45,044 nucleotides of DNA. It comes from an uncultured Lachnospiraceae bacterium. GTDB taxonomy: Bacteria; Bacillota; Clostridia; Lachnospirales; Lachnospiraceae. The stretch is taken from NCBI GenBank assembly GCA_902796595.1, contig CADBPM010000090.1, positions 1 to 45,044 of the forward strand, read 5' to 3'. The number at the start of each line of letters is the position of its first letter. Position 1 is the stretch's first letter. A program made the position numbers and the translations under genes. Below the pieces are notes generated by a model, which searched no databases, had not been told where the DNA came from, and worked only from the letters and a program-made list of their open reading frames with translations. Below are positions 8,261 through 16,693 of the stretch, piece after piece.

Positions 8261-9055
8261 ATGGAAAACAGGATTACAGACCTTGATAAGCCTTTGGTGA
8301 TATTGCATGATTTTACCGGTGTATATGAACAGGAAAGCTTTTACAGAGATTATGAATATAAGATGATTTCTGAAAAGGAGATTGAAGGCACGCGAGGCTA
8401 CTTAGACGAAGAAGCAGGCAGAAAACTGGCGGAACAGATCCGTATGAAAAGCAGTCTGCCTGCTTTTCATTTTTTGGATTCGGGTAATTATCATTATATG
8501 TCGAAGCTTTACGCAGGTGGGATAAGTGAACCGTACATACTGATTGTATTTGACAATCATACTGATATGCAGCCGTCAGCGTTTGGAAGGATACTTTCCT
8601 GTGGCTCATGGATAGCGGACCTTTATGAGGATGGAAGAGAAGGAAAGGCTATTGCTCCGGAAAAAATCATAATTGTCGGAGCGAAGAATGAATATATCTT
8701 GGAGTGTATGTATAAGGATGACCCGAATGTTTTCTTTTGTGATACACTTATAGAAAGCGGAGTTAAAGCTGTTTTAGATAAAGTTTCCTGCGAAAAAAAG
8801 GAAGAATTGCCTGTATATATATCGATTGACAAGGATGTACTTAGTAAAGAAGAGTTTGATTCCGATTGGGACCAAGGACAGATGAACCTTTCGAAACTTA
8901 TAAGTGAGCTTGAATTTATTAGAAAAGATTATAGTATAATCGGTGTTGATGTATGCGGTGAGCCGGAGCTGATAGGCACGAGCATTGAGAAAAGTGATGC
9001 CATAAACAGGGCGATAATAGATTGTATTACCGGACTTCGTTCATTAAAACAATAA
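8261..9055 (+). CDS. Arginase-fold (ureohydrolase superfamily) protein
   Basis: This 264-residue protein shows the metal ligands of the arginase/agmatinase/deacetylase fold: a His in SGNYHYMS (about residue 78), D-N-H-T-D near 98-102 (equivalent to the DAHxD motif), and SIDKDVL near 188. All six usual Mn ligands appear present. The flanking sequences are not typical of arginase, agmatinase or formiminoglutamase, so I give no substrate. It starts 2 bp after the galK stop, which implies translational coupling, although no link between galactose and ureohydrolysis is established. No terminator is seen downstream; a repeat follows. Confidence 0.75.
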   Translation: MENRITDLDKPLVILHDFTGVYEQESFYRDYEYKMISEKEIEGTRGYLDEEAGRKLAEQIRMKSSLPAFHFLDSGNYHYMSKLYAGGISEPYILIVFDNHTDMQPSAFGRILSCGSWIADLYEDGREGKAIAPEKIIIVGAKNEYILECMYKDDPNVFFCDTLIESGVKAVLDKVSCEKKEELPVYISIDKDVLSKEEFDSDWDQGQMNLSKLISELEFIRKDYSIIGVDVCGEPELIGTSIEKSDAINRAIIDCITGLRSLKQ

Positions 9056-9056
9056 A

Positions 9057-9130
9057 ATGACCAGGCGGCCGTGAATAAACGCTTTCGCGTTAGCCGGCAG
9101 AGTGTATTATCGTACTTTGTACGATAATAC
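9057..9130 (+). repeat. Family 2 hairpin repeat, copy 2, with attached palindrome
   Basis: The 49-bp unit (9057-9105) starts 1 bp after the upstream stop codon. It can form an inner hairpin AACGC-TTTC-GCGTT. It merges into a perfect 12-bp palindrome with a TTT loop, GTATTATCGTAC (9104-9115) and GTACGATAATAC (9119-9130). The ends of that palindrome, TTATCGTA and TACGATAA, are shared with the large hairpin of the family 1 repeats. It could act as a rho-independent barrier, but no T-tract follows. Confidence 0.65.
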
Positions 9131-9151
9131 AATAATTGCAGTGATTTTCTA

Positions 9152-9180
9152 TGGAAATATCTGAAATGTTGTGTTACAAT
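9152..9180 (+). promoter_or_regulatory. Weak candidate promoter before the deacetylase gene
   Basis: TGGAAA (9152-9157), a 17-bp spacer and TACAAT (9175-9180) are the best match in the 211-bp gap before 9267. The -35 box matches only four of six consensus bases. Confidence 0.3.
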
Positions 9181-9266
9181 GGTTTAGATGGTTTTAGGAT
9201 GTAAAGGTTGTAAGCGGGACAGGATATGTTCATTGTTCCGAGTTTTATTCAGAATAAGGTTAAGGC

Positions 9267-10184
9267 ATGGATAAGAAGGATAAAAATGACAGGCAGAAGC
9301 GCGTTCAGTTCATTAAGAATGTAATAATAGGCAGTGTGTTGTTTCTCCTTCTGTTGCCTACACTTCTATGTATTATCCTTTTCTTTAAGATTGGAAAGCT
9401 TGATAAGGAGATAGAACGACTCAGGTATTTAAAATTAAATACAGTCTATGCGGCGGAGCAAAGCTACAAGGTAAGCCAGATGGAGAAAGCCATAAACAGC
9501 ACTATTGTCGCACCGTCCGAGGAAGATTATCCTGATACAGACGAGGCGGAAGGACTGTATGCCGGAAGAGTCTATCTGACTTTTGATGATGGACCTGGTA
9601 CAAATACCCAAAAGATTCTCGATATTCTTGACCAATACGATGTTAAGGCTACTTTTTTTGTAACCGGTAAAACAGATGCATTGTCAAAGAAGTATTACAA
9701 AGAAATCATCGCAAGGGGACATACGTTGGGCATGCATTCGTATTCACATGATTACGGTAAGATTTATGCTTCAAAGAAGGCATTTGCAAGTGATTATAAA
9801 AAAATCTCATCACTTTTGACAGATGTGACCGGAGAAAAGCCGTGGGTGTACAGGTTTCCTGGAGGAAGCAGCAATACTGTAAGCAAGGTGGATATGAGGA
9901 AGCTTATAGATTTCCTTGATGAAGAAAATGTAATCTATTATGACTGGAACGTGCAATGTGGTGATGCAGTGAGCGTTCCACCTGACAAGGCAACTATCTA
10001 CAAGAACGTTGTAAATGGTGTGAAGGGGCTCGGCGAGTCGGTTGTTCTTATGCATGATCTTCCAGAAAAGAAAAGTACAGTTGAGGCACTTCCTAAGATC
10101 ATTAAAGATCTTAAAAAAGGAAATTATAAATTTCTTCCTATTACTAAGAATACTGATCCTGTTCATCATCTGGTTTCCAGATGA
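9267..10184 (+). CDS. Membrane-anchored polysaccharide deacetylase (NodB domain)
   Basis: The 305-residue protein has a basic N-terminus and one transmembrane helix (about residues 17-41), then a coiled linker and an extracellular NodB domain (about 100-290). Carbohydrate esterase family 4 motifs are present in order: TFDDGP (about 106-111), HSYSHD (about 157-162), RFPGGS, DWNV and LMHD. It probably removes acetyl groups from peptidoglycan GlcNAc or another N-acetylated glycan, lowering lysozyme sensitivity. AAGG precedes the ATG. A bactofilin follows after 34 bp, which fits a cell-envelope theme. Confidence 0.9.
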   Translation: MDKKDKNDRQKRVQFIKNVIIGSVLFLLLLPTLLCIILFFKIGKLDKEIERLRYLKLNTVYAAEQSYKVSQMEKAINSTIVAPSEEDYPDTDEAEGLYAGRVYLTFDDGPGTNTQKILDILDQYDVKATFFVTGKTDALSKKYYKEIIARGHTLGMHSYSHDYGKIYASKKAFASDYKKISSLLTDVTGEKPWVYRFPGGSSNTVSKVDMRKLIDFLDEENVIYYDWNVQCGDAVSVPPDKATIYKNVVNGVKGLGESVVLMHDLPEKKSTVEALPKIIKDLKKGNYKFLPITKNTDPVHHLVSR

Positions 10185-10218
10185 GAGAGGTTGAGTTAAT
10201 AAAAACTGGAGGTTTACT

Positions 10219-11091
10219 ATGAGTTTTTTTAAGGACTTAAAAGATGATATTGGTGCAGCAGTTGATGAACTTGCATCAGATGCAACAGGTATTCCATCAG
10301 AGGATGTAACAGAAAATACATCTGTTCTTGATGAAGCTGAGGATGATGAGCCGGTACAGGATTCAGAACTTGATGAATTTGATCTTTCTGATGATGATTC
10401 TGTAGTTGACTCAGATATGCTTGGAAAGATTCTTGAGGCGGAAGCTGCAGAAGCAGCAGAGACAGTTCCAGAGGCAGCAGAGCCAGCCACAGAAGTTTCT
10501 GAGCCGGCAGCAGATATTCTTAGTGCGCCTGAGAGCAGCATGTCTGCAGCTGAGGAGCATCTTCCTGTTGGCGCTACAGCTCCTATCATTTCATCTGAGC
10601 TTGAGGCTCCTGAATTTGCTTCTGTTGATTCAGGAAAGAGCACTGTAATTGCCAAGGGAACTGTTATCAATGGTAGTGTCGTATCAGACGGTTCACTTGA
10701 GGTCTATGGTACAGTCAAGGGTGATATCAACTGTCTTGGCAAGCTTTCCATAGCGGGAAGTGTTATAGGTAATTCAACTGCATCGGAAGTATATATCAAT
10801 ACAGACAGACTTGATGGCGGCATTACAAGCAAGGGCAGTGTCAAGATAGGTGTTGGTACGGTTGTTATCGGTGATATCACAGCTTCTTCACTTGTTATTG
10901 CAGGTGCAGTCAAGGGCGAGATTGATGTAAATGGTCCGGTTGTAGTTGATTCTACTGCTGTTGTAAAAGGTAATATCAATTCAAAGGGCATTCAGGTTAA
11001 TAATGGCGCCGTTATCGATGGTTTCTGCGCTCTTCCTTATGCTTCAGTTGATATTGATTCCGTTTTTGACAATGCGGGAGATAAGAACTGA
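10219..11091 (+). CDS. Bactofilin / polymer-forming cytoskeletal protein
   Basis: The 290-residue protein has a long acidic, Ala/Glu-rich N-terminal extension (about 1-145), then a repetitive beta-helical bactofilin core (about 150-280). Core hallmarks are TVIAKGTVINGSVVSDGSLE, VYGTVKGDINC and repeated G-D/N-I blocks. Bactofilins polymerise without nucleotide into filaments that place cell-wall enzymes, and the deacetylase upstream is a plausible partner. TGGAGG precedes the ATG. Its TGA overlaps the pyrH ATG by one base, so the two are translationally coupled. The acidic extension is long compared with many bactofilins. Confidence 0.88.
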   Translation: MSFFKDLKDDIGAAVDELASDATGIPSEDVTENTSVLDEAEDDEPVQDSELDEFDLSDDDSVVDSDMLGKILEAEAAEAAETVPEAAEPATEVSEPAADILSAPESSMSAAEEHLPVGATAPIISSELEAPEFASVDSGKSTVIAKGTVINGSVVSDGSLEVYGTVKGDINCLGKLSIAGSVIGNSTASEVYINTDRLDGGITSKGSVKIGVGTVVIGDITASSLVIAGAVKGEIDVNGPVVVDSTAVVKGNINSKGIQVNNGAVIDGFCALPYASVDIDSVFDNAGDKN

Positions 11092-11798
11092 TGGCAGAAT
11101 ATAAAAGAATCCTGTTAAAGCTTTCTGGTGAAGCACTTGCAGGTGATAAAAAGACTGGATTTGACGAGGCAACATGCCTTAAGGTTGCTTCACAGGTAAA
11201 AAAGATTGTAGATGATGGTGTTCAGGTCGGTATCGTTATAGGCGGCGGTAATTTCTGGCGTGGCCGTACCAGTAAAAATATCGACAGGGTAAAGGCAGAT
11301 CAGATAGGTATGCTTGCAACTGTTATGAACTGCATTTATGTTTCTGAGATATTCAGATCTGTTGGTATGATGACTCAGGTACTTACTCCTTTTGAATGTG
11401 GCGATATAACAAAGCTTTTTTCAAAGGACAGAGCCAATAAGTATTTTAGCAAAGGAATGGTCGTTTTCTTTGCCGGAGGTACCGGACACCCTTATTTTTC
11501 AACGGATACAGCTACTGTACTTCGTGCTATTGAGATTGAAGCTGATACGATTCTTCTTGCAAAGGCAATAGATGGTGTATATGACAGTGATCCTAAGACA
11601 AATCCTTCTGCAGTTAAGTATGATGAGATTAGTCTTGACGAGGTACTGGCTAAAAAGCTGCAGGTTATAGATCTTTCTGCAACTATAATGGCACTTGAAA
11701 ATAAGATGCCTATGCTTGTATTTGCATTGAATGAAGAAGACAGTATCATTAATTCTGTAAATGGCAGGCTTAATGGTACAAGGATTACAGTAGACTGA
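11091..11798 (+). CDS. pyrH: UMP kinase
   Basis: The 235-residue amino-acid-kinase-fold enzyme phosphorylates UMP to UDP using ATP. KRILLKLSGEALAG at the N-terminus, GIVIGGGNFWRG in the nucleotide site and FFAGGTGHPYFSTDTA in the UMP site are diagnostic. Its ATG overlaps the bactofilin stop codon, and frr follows 17 bp later. In many Bacillota pyrH follows rpsB-tsf; here a cytoskeletal gene takes that place. Confidence 0.97.
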   Translation: MAEYKRILLKLSGEALAGDKKTGFDEATCLKVASQVKKIVDDGVQVGIVIGGGNFWRGRTSKNIDRVKADQIGMLATVMNCIYVSEIFRSVGMMTQVLTPFECGDITKLFSKDRANKYFSKGMVVFFAGGTGHPYFSTDTATVLRAIEIEADTILLAKAIDGVYDSDPKTNPSAVKYDEISLDEVLAKKLQVIDLSATIMALENKMPMLVFALNEEDSIINSVNGRLNGTRITVD

Positions 11799-11815
11799 TA
11801 GAGGAGTGTTTTGAT

Positions 11816-12370
11816 ATGTCAGCAGCAACTAAGGAATTTGAAGAAAAGATGAAGAAATCCATAGCTAATCTTACGGAGCAATTTGCTACTGTACGTGCAG
11901 GAAGAGCTAATCCGCATCTCCTTGACAAGATTAAGGTGGATTATTATGGTGTGCCATCACCTCTTCAGAGTGTGGCAAATGTTTCTGTTCCTGAGCCAAG
12001 AATCATCCAGATTCAGCCTTGGGAAGCAAGCCTTATTAAGGCTATTGAAAAAGAGATCAATGCTGCAAATCTTGGTATCGCTCCAAACAACGATGGCAAG
12101 GTTATTCGCCTTGTTTTTCCGGAACTTACCGAGGAAAGACGTAAAGAACTTACAAAAGATATAAAGAAGATGTCTGAGGGAACAAAGGTTGCTCTCCGTA
12201 ATATTCGTCGCGATGCTCTTGATATATTCAAGAAGCAGGAAAAGGCTGACGAGATTACAGAGGATGATCTTAAAGACCTTGAAGAAGAAATACAGAAGCT
12301 TACCGATAAGTATGTTGCGGAAGCTGACAGTATGACAGAAGCAAAGTCAAAAGAACTTATGACTATTTAA
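11816..12370 (+). CDS. frr: Ribosome recycling factor
   Basis: The 184-residue protein has the expected length. With EF-G it splits post-termination ribosomes. Typical blocks are TVRAGRANPHLLDKI near residue 25, SVPEPRIIQIQPWE, and RRDALDIFKKQEK in the C-terminal helix. GAGGAG lies upstream of the ATG. A hairpin at 12375-12410 follows, before uppS. Confidence 0.97.
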   Translation: MSAATKEFEEKMKKSIANLTEQFATVRAGRANPHLLDKIKVDYYGVPSPLQSVANVSVPEPRIIQIQPWEASLIKAIEKEINAANLGIAPNNDGKVIRLVFPELTEERRKELTKDIKKMSEGTKVALRNIRRDALDIFKKQEKADEITEDDLKDLEEEIQKLTDKYVAEADSMTEAKSKELMTI

Positions 12371-12374
12371 ACTT

Positions 12375-12410
12375 AACTCCTGCATCTGAATTAAAGGTGC
12401 AGGAGTTTTA
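12375..12410 (+). terminator. Weak terminator or attenuator between frr and uppS
   Basis: A perfect 10-bp stem AACTCCTGCA/TGCAGGAGTT (12375-12384 with 12398-12407) is followed by a short T run only. It probably reduces rather than stops transcription into uppS, 29 bp further on. Confidence 0.5.
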
Positions 12411-12438
12411 ACGTAAAAGGGAATTTTATAAAATCTAA

Positions 12439-13176
12439 ATGGAAATAAAAAAAGATGAATTAAAGGTGCCAAAGCACATTGCTATAATCCTTGATGGAAA
12501 CGGAAGATGGGCTAAAAAGAGAATGCTTCCTAGAACCGCAGGACATGCAAAGGGCGCAGCTAATGTTGAAAAAATCTGCAAGTTCGCAAAAAAACTGGGT
12601 GTAAGATATATAACCATGTATGCTTTTTCTACCGAAAACTGGAAAAGACCGGAAGAAGAAGTGAATACGCTGATGGATCTTTTTATGAAGCATCTTGAAG
12701 ATGCAAGCAAGCTTTACGCCAAGAATAATTTCAGGCTAAGGTTTATTGGTGACCGTTCGCGCTTATCGCCGGAGCTTCAGGAAGCAATGAAGCGCGATGA
12801 GGAACTTTCAAAAAATAATGACGGGATCGATCTTATTCTTGCTATCAATTATGGTGGAAGGGATGAAGTTGCAAGATCTTTTAAAAATATCTTATATAAC
12901 GCTGACAAAGAGGGTCTTTCTTTTAAAGAATTAGCAGATAAGATCGATGAAAAAATGATATCTGATAATCTTGATACTGCAGATATACCTGACCCTGAGC
13001 TTATGATAAGAACCAGCGGAGAGCAGAGACTTTCAAACTATCTTATCTGGCAGTTGGCATATACTGAATTTTATTTCACACCGGTTCTATGGCCAGATTT
13101 TGGGGAAAAAGACCTTTTGGACGCCATTAAGTATTATTCCGAACGAGACAGAAGGTTTGGCGGTCTGTCAAAATAA
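12439..13176 (+). CDS. uppS: Isoprenyl (undecaprenyl diphosphate) synthase
   Basis: The 245-residue cis-prenyltransferase condenses isopentenyl diphosphate onto farnesyl diphosphate to give undecaprenyl diphosphate, the lipid carrier for peptidoglycan. IAIILDGNGRWAKKR contains the catalytic Asp, YAFSTENWKRP follows, and the C-terminal LMIRTSGEQRLSNYLIWQ and ERDRRFGG are typical. The stop codon at 13174-13176 lies inside the left end of repeat copy B, so the extreme C-terminus may have been set by insertion. No strong Shine-Dalgarno is seen (AAGGGAA about 13 nt upstream). Confidence 0.96.
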   Translation: MEIKKDELKVPKHIAIILDGNGRWAKKRMLPRTAGHAKGAANVEKICKFAKKLGVRYITMYAFSTENWKRPEEEVNTLMDLFMKHLEDASKLYAKNNFRLRFIGDRSRLSPELQEAMKRDEELSKNNDGIDLILAINYGGRDEVARSFKNILYNADKEGLSFKELADKIDEKMISDNLDTADIPDPELMIRTSGEQRLSNYLIWQLAYTEFYFTPVLWPDFGEKDLLDAIKYYSERDRRFGGLSK

Positions 13177-13276
13177 CGTAAACGAAATAAGTAATTTCGT
13201 TTACGATAAACGTCGCCGAGAATTAATGCTGGATAGAGCTTGCTCTATCCGCAATTATTTTCTTCGCTTACTATAA
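13173..13276 (+). repeat. MITE-like repeat, family 1, copy B
   Basis: The 104-bp element fills most of the uppS-cdsA gap. The left hairpin occupies 13173-13209 and has two mismatches in the outermost arm compared with the other copies. The second hairpin, GGATAGAGC-TT-GCTCTATCC (13231-13250), is perfect here. The right terminus TTCGCTTACTATAA (13263-13276) is the imperfect inverted partner of the left terminus. No target duplication is obvious. Confidence 0.82.
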
Positions 13277-13296
13277 TTTTTTACAGGGGAGGGGTT

Positions 13297-14148
13297 ATGT
13301 TCAGAACAAGGCTTTTAAGCGGCATCATTCTTCTTGCTATAGCAATTTTTACAATGCTTTCCGGAGGATGGTTTCTCATTGGGGCATTACTTTTTATTTC
13401 TGAGATAGGCTTATTTGAACTTTATAGAGTCATGAAATTTGAAAAGTCTGTTTTAGGCATTTTGGGATATATAGCCACTTTTTTATGGTATTGGTGTGTA
13501 TATGACAACAGCGCAGGAGAAGGCGGATCTTTTGTTCCGTTTTTGTTTGTTATAGCGGTATTTACACTTGCCTGCCTTACATGCTTTGTACTGCAATACC
13601 CTAAGTATAGCGCAGTGCAGCTTTTTGCAGCGGTATTTGGTATGATTTATGTTCCTGTAATGATATCGTATATATACAGGATCAGAGAAGAAGTATATCT
13701 TGGTAAATGGTTGGTATTCCTCGTTCTTATTGCATCATGGGTATCTGATACATGTGCATATTGCGTGGGGAGACTGTTTGGCAAGCATAAATTGGCTCCG
13801 GTACTGAGTCCTAAGAAGTCTATTGAGGGCTCGATCGGTGGAATAGCAGGTTCAGCTATTCTTGGAGCAGTCTTTGCAGCAGTTATGTGTGCAAGGAGAG
13901 GAGAGCCGGCAGAGCTTATATGGATTTTTGCGCTTATTGGTGCCTGTGGCTCTGTTATATCGCAGATTGGGGATCTTGCTGCTTCGGGTATTAAAAGAAA
14001 TTATGACGTAAAGGATTACGGAACTCTTATTCCCGGGCATGGAGGAATACTTGACAGGTTTGACAGCGTGATTATTACTGCACCTATTGTATTCTATCTG
14101 TCAGAATTTCTTATGATGGGCGAGTTTATTTCACCAATGCTTAAATAA
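13297..14148 (+). CDS. cdsA: Phosphatidate cytidylyltransferase
   Basis: The 283-residue integral membrane enzyme makes CDP-diacylglycerol from phosphatidic acid and CTP. Several hydrophobic helices are visible. The C-terminal family signature is present (GDLAASGIKRNYDVKDYG, then PGHGGILDRFDS). LSPKKSIEGSIGG is also characteristic. I start at the ATG at 13297, which follows GGGGAGGGG; an in-frame ATG at 13240 lies inside the repeat and is unlikely. It follows repeat copy B and is followed by dxr after 24 bp. Confidence 0.95.
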   Translation: MFRTRLLSGIILLAIAIFTMLSGGWFLIGALLFISEIGLFELYRVMKFEKSVLGILGYIATFLWYWCVYDNSAGEGGSFVPFLFVIAVFTLACLTCFVLQYPKYSAVQLFAAVFGMIYVPVMISYIYRIREEVYLGKWLVFLVLIASWVSDTCAYCVGRLFGKHKLAPVLSPKKSIEGSIGGIAGSAILGAVFAAVMCARRGEPAELIWIFALIGACGSVISQIGDLAASGIKRNYDVKDYGTLIPGHGGILDRFDSVIITAPIVFYLSEFLMMGEFISPMLK

Positions 14149-14172
14149 GAGGGTTAAAAGGGAGCATTTACA

Positions 14173-15330
14173 ATGAAAAATATTTCTGTCCTAGGATCCA
14201 CAGGGTCTATCGGAACTCAGACTCTGGATATTGTAAGGATCAATGATGATATAAAGGCTGTCGCTCTGGCAGCTTACGGCAATATTGAACTTCTTTTTGA
14301 ACAGATAAAGGAATTTTCCCCTAAGCTTGTCTGTGTTTATGATGAAAATAAGGCTTTAGAGCTCAAGAATCGTTTAAATGATGAATATGCCAAGGGGGAG
14401 CTTAAAAATATTCCTGAAATAGTATCAGGGATGGATGGGCTTATCGAGGCTGCAGTTATTGAGAGCGCGGATACAGTTGTTACAGCGGTAGTTGGTATGA
14501 TAGGCATTAAGCCCACTATTGCGGCTATAAAGGCTCATAAGAATATCGCACTTGCCAATAAGGAAACTCTTGTCTGCGCAGGTCACATTATAATGCCTTT
14601 GGCAAAGAAAGAGGGAGTAAGCATCTTACCTGTCGACAGTGAACATTCTGCGATCTTTCAGTCTTTGCAGGGTTCTGCTGGAAATAAGATAAATAAGATA
14701 CTTTTAACAGCCAGCGGCGGTCCATTTTTACATAAGAGCCTTGAAGAATTAAAAAAAGTGACGGTTGAAGATGCACTTAAGCACCCTAACTGGAATATGG
14801 GGGCAAAGGTAACGATCGATTCTTCAACTATGGTAAATAAGGGGCTTGAGGTATGCGAGGCAAGCTGGCTTTTCAATGTACCTGCCAGTGACATAACAGT
14901 TGTCATACAGCCTCAGAGCATAATCCATTCTGCGGTTGAATTTGTAGATGGAGGTGTTATCGCCCAGCTTGGGATTCCGGATATGCACCTTCCTATTTCC
15001 TATGCGCTTACTTATCCGGAGAGAAGATTTATAAATGATGAGCATCTTGATCTGTTTTCATTAGGCAAGCTTGACTTTATCAAGCCTGACCTTGAAAAGT
15101 TTAAGGGGCTTTCGCTTGCTTTCCGTGCTATTGAGGAAGGAGGAAGCGCGCCGGCCGTATTTAATGCCGCGGATGAGGTTGCAGTTGCGTTGTTCCTTTC
15201 AAAGAGGATATCTTATATGGATATTCCATCCATTATTGAGAAAGAACTGGATGAACATGATACGATAAAGAACCCTGATGTTGATACTATAATCGCACTT
15301 CAGGATGAAATAAGGGCAAAACACAGGTAA
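14173..15330 (+). CDS. dxr: 1-deoxy-D-xylulose-5-phosphate reductoisomerase
   Basis: The 385-residue enzyme converts DXP to MEP with NADPH, the second step of the non-mevalonate isoprenoid pathway. The N-terminal NADPH site is GSTGSIGTQTLDI. ALANKETLVCAG, LPVDSEHSAIFQ (metal-binding Asp and Glu) and MVNKGLEVCEA are typical. AGGGAG precedes the ATG. ispG of the same pathway lies two genes downstream and uppS upstream uses the product, so the cluster links isoprenoid supply to envelope synthesis. Confidence 0.97.
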   Translation: MKNISVLGSTGSIGTQTLDIVRINDDIKAVALAAYGNIELLFEQIKEFSPKLVCVYDENKALELKNRLNDEYAKGELKNIPEIVSGMDGLIEAAVIESADTVVTAVVGMIGIKPTIAAIKAHKNIALANKETLVCAGHIIMPLAKKEGVSILPVDSEHSAIFQSLQGSAGNKINKILLTASGGPFLHKSLEELKKVTVEDALKHPNWNMGAKVTIDSSTMVNKGLEVCEASWLFNVPASDITVVIQPQSIIHSAVEFVDGGVIAQLGIPDMHLPISYALTYPERRFINDEHLDLFSLGKLDFIKPDLEKFKGLSLAFRAIEEGGSAPAVFNAADEVAVALFLSKRISYMDIPSIIEKELDEHDTIKNPDVDTIIALQDEIRAKHR

Positions 15331-15336
15331 ATTTCG

Positions 15337-16689
15337 ATGAATATAATCTGGGCTATACTAATATTTTCAATTGTAGTTGTATTTCATGAATTTGGACATT
15401 ATCTTTTTGCAAGAAGAGCCGGCATTAAAGTAAATGAATTTTCCTTGGGTATGGGACCACGCTTATTTTCTTTTAATGCGGCAGGAACAAAATGGTCTGT
15501 AAAGCTCCTTCCTTTGGGCGGGTCATGCATGATGGAAGGAGAGGATGAAGAAAGCAGTGATGAAAATGCATTCGGTAAAAAATCAGTCTGGGCAAGAATA
15601 TCCGTAGTTTTTGGCGGACCGCTTTTCAACTTCATACTTGCATTTGTCCTCTCTCTTTTTGTGGTCGGGATTGCAGGCTTTGATCCTGCTTCGGTCACTA
15701 CGGTTGCGAAAGGATCTCCCGCCGCAGAGGCAGGGCTTAAAGAAGGAGACCTTATCACTTCTTTTGGAAATAAAAATATAACAGTCGGCAGAGAGCTTGC
15801 CAATTATTTTCAATTTAATATGATTTCAGAAAAGCCGATCGCGGTCACATATAAGCGTGATAATACAAAGCATGAGACTACTATCACTCCTATTGCCCGC
15901 AAAGTTTACCTTCTCGGTTTTTCTTATACAGCTGACAAGGATGATAGCAAGAGCGGAGCTCTTATTGGCGAAATAACTGAAGGAAGTCCGCTTACAAAGG
16001 CAACTCTTGCAGAGGGTTCAGGAAAGCCTGATGGAAATATCGTAGAAGCAGGGGACAAGATTACTGCTGTAAATGGTGATAAGATAGAATCGGGCAGTGC
16101 TCTGCAGGAATATTTCAACGTGAAGCCCCTTGATGGAAGTGATATAAAGCTTACTCTTGCAAGGGATAAAGGGAATACGACCACTATATGGGAGATAACA
16201 GCAAAGCCAGAATATAAGGGAGATACCTATTATCTTGGTCTTGGATACAATCTTTCAAGGCAGAAAACGGGATTTTTAGGAACAATAAAATACAGTTTTA
16301 ATGAAGTAAGATACTGGATAAGTTCTACGTTGCAGAGCCTTGGCATGATGATCACGGGAAGGGTATCCACCAAGGATATTGCGGGACCTGTAGGAATCGT
16401 GCAGATGATAGGCAATACTTATGAGCAGAGCAAGGCTGCCGGACTTATTTATATATTCTTAAATATGGCAAACATAAGTATCCTTATTTCAGCCAATCTC
16501 GGTGTTATGAATCTGTTGCCTCTCCCTGCACTTGACGGAGGAAGACTGGTATTCCTTTTTATTGAGGCTATAAGAAAGAAGCCTGTGGACCCTGATAAGG
16601 AAGGAATGGTTCATTTTATAGGGTTTGCGGCACTTATGGCATTGATGGTATTTGTATTTTATAATGATATAATGAGACTGATCGGGTGA
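15337..16689 (+). CDS. rseP: Site-2 intramembrane zinc metalloprotease
   Basis: The 450-residue membrane protease carries the zinc motif HEFGH near residue 18 inside the first transmembrane helix. One or two PDZ-like segments occupy about residues 110-290, and the C-terminal motif MNLLPLPALDGGR supplies the third zinc ligand. Family members cleave anti-sigma factors or signal peptides within the membrane. The substrate here is unknown. It starts 6 bp after dxr and ends 4 bp before ispG, which fits a tight operon. Confidence 0.94.
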   Translation: MNIIWAILIFSIVVVFHEFGHYLFARRAGIKVNEFSLGMGPRLFSFNAAGTKWSVKLLPLGGSCMMEGEDEESSDENAFGKKSVWARISVVFGGPLFNFILAFVLSLFVVGIAGFDPASVTTVAKGSPAAEAGLKEGDLITSFGNKNITVGRELANYFQFNMISEKPIAVTYKRDNTKHETTITPIARKVYLLGFSYTADKDDSKSGALIGEITEGSPLTKATLAEGSGKPDGNIVEAGDKITAVNGDKIESGSALQEYFNVKPLDGSDIKLTLARDKGNTTTIWEITAKPEYKGDTYYLGLGYNLSRQKTGFLGTIKYSFNEVRYWISSTLQSLGMMITGRVSTKDIAGPVGIVQMIGNTYEQSKAAGLIYIFLNMANISILISANLGVMNLLPLPALDGGRLVFLFIEAIRKKPVDPDKEGMVHFIGFAALMALMVFVFYNDIMRLIG

Positions 16690-16693
16690 TGAA

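Noticed and set aside
10406..10670. Frames overlapping the bactofilin acidic region on both strands
   Set aside because: They arise from the biased Ala/Glu codons of the real gene, have low-complexity products and lack ribosome sites.
13240..13296. Longer cdsA frame starting at 13240
   Set aside because: It begins within repeat copy B and lacks a ribosome site. The ATG at 13297 follows GGGGAGGGG.
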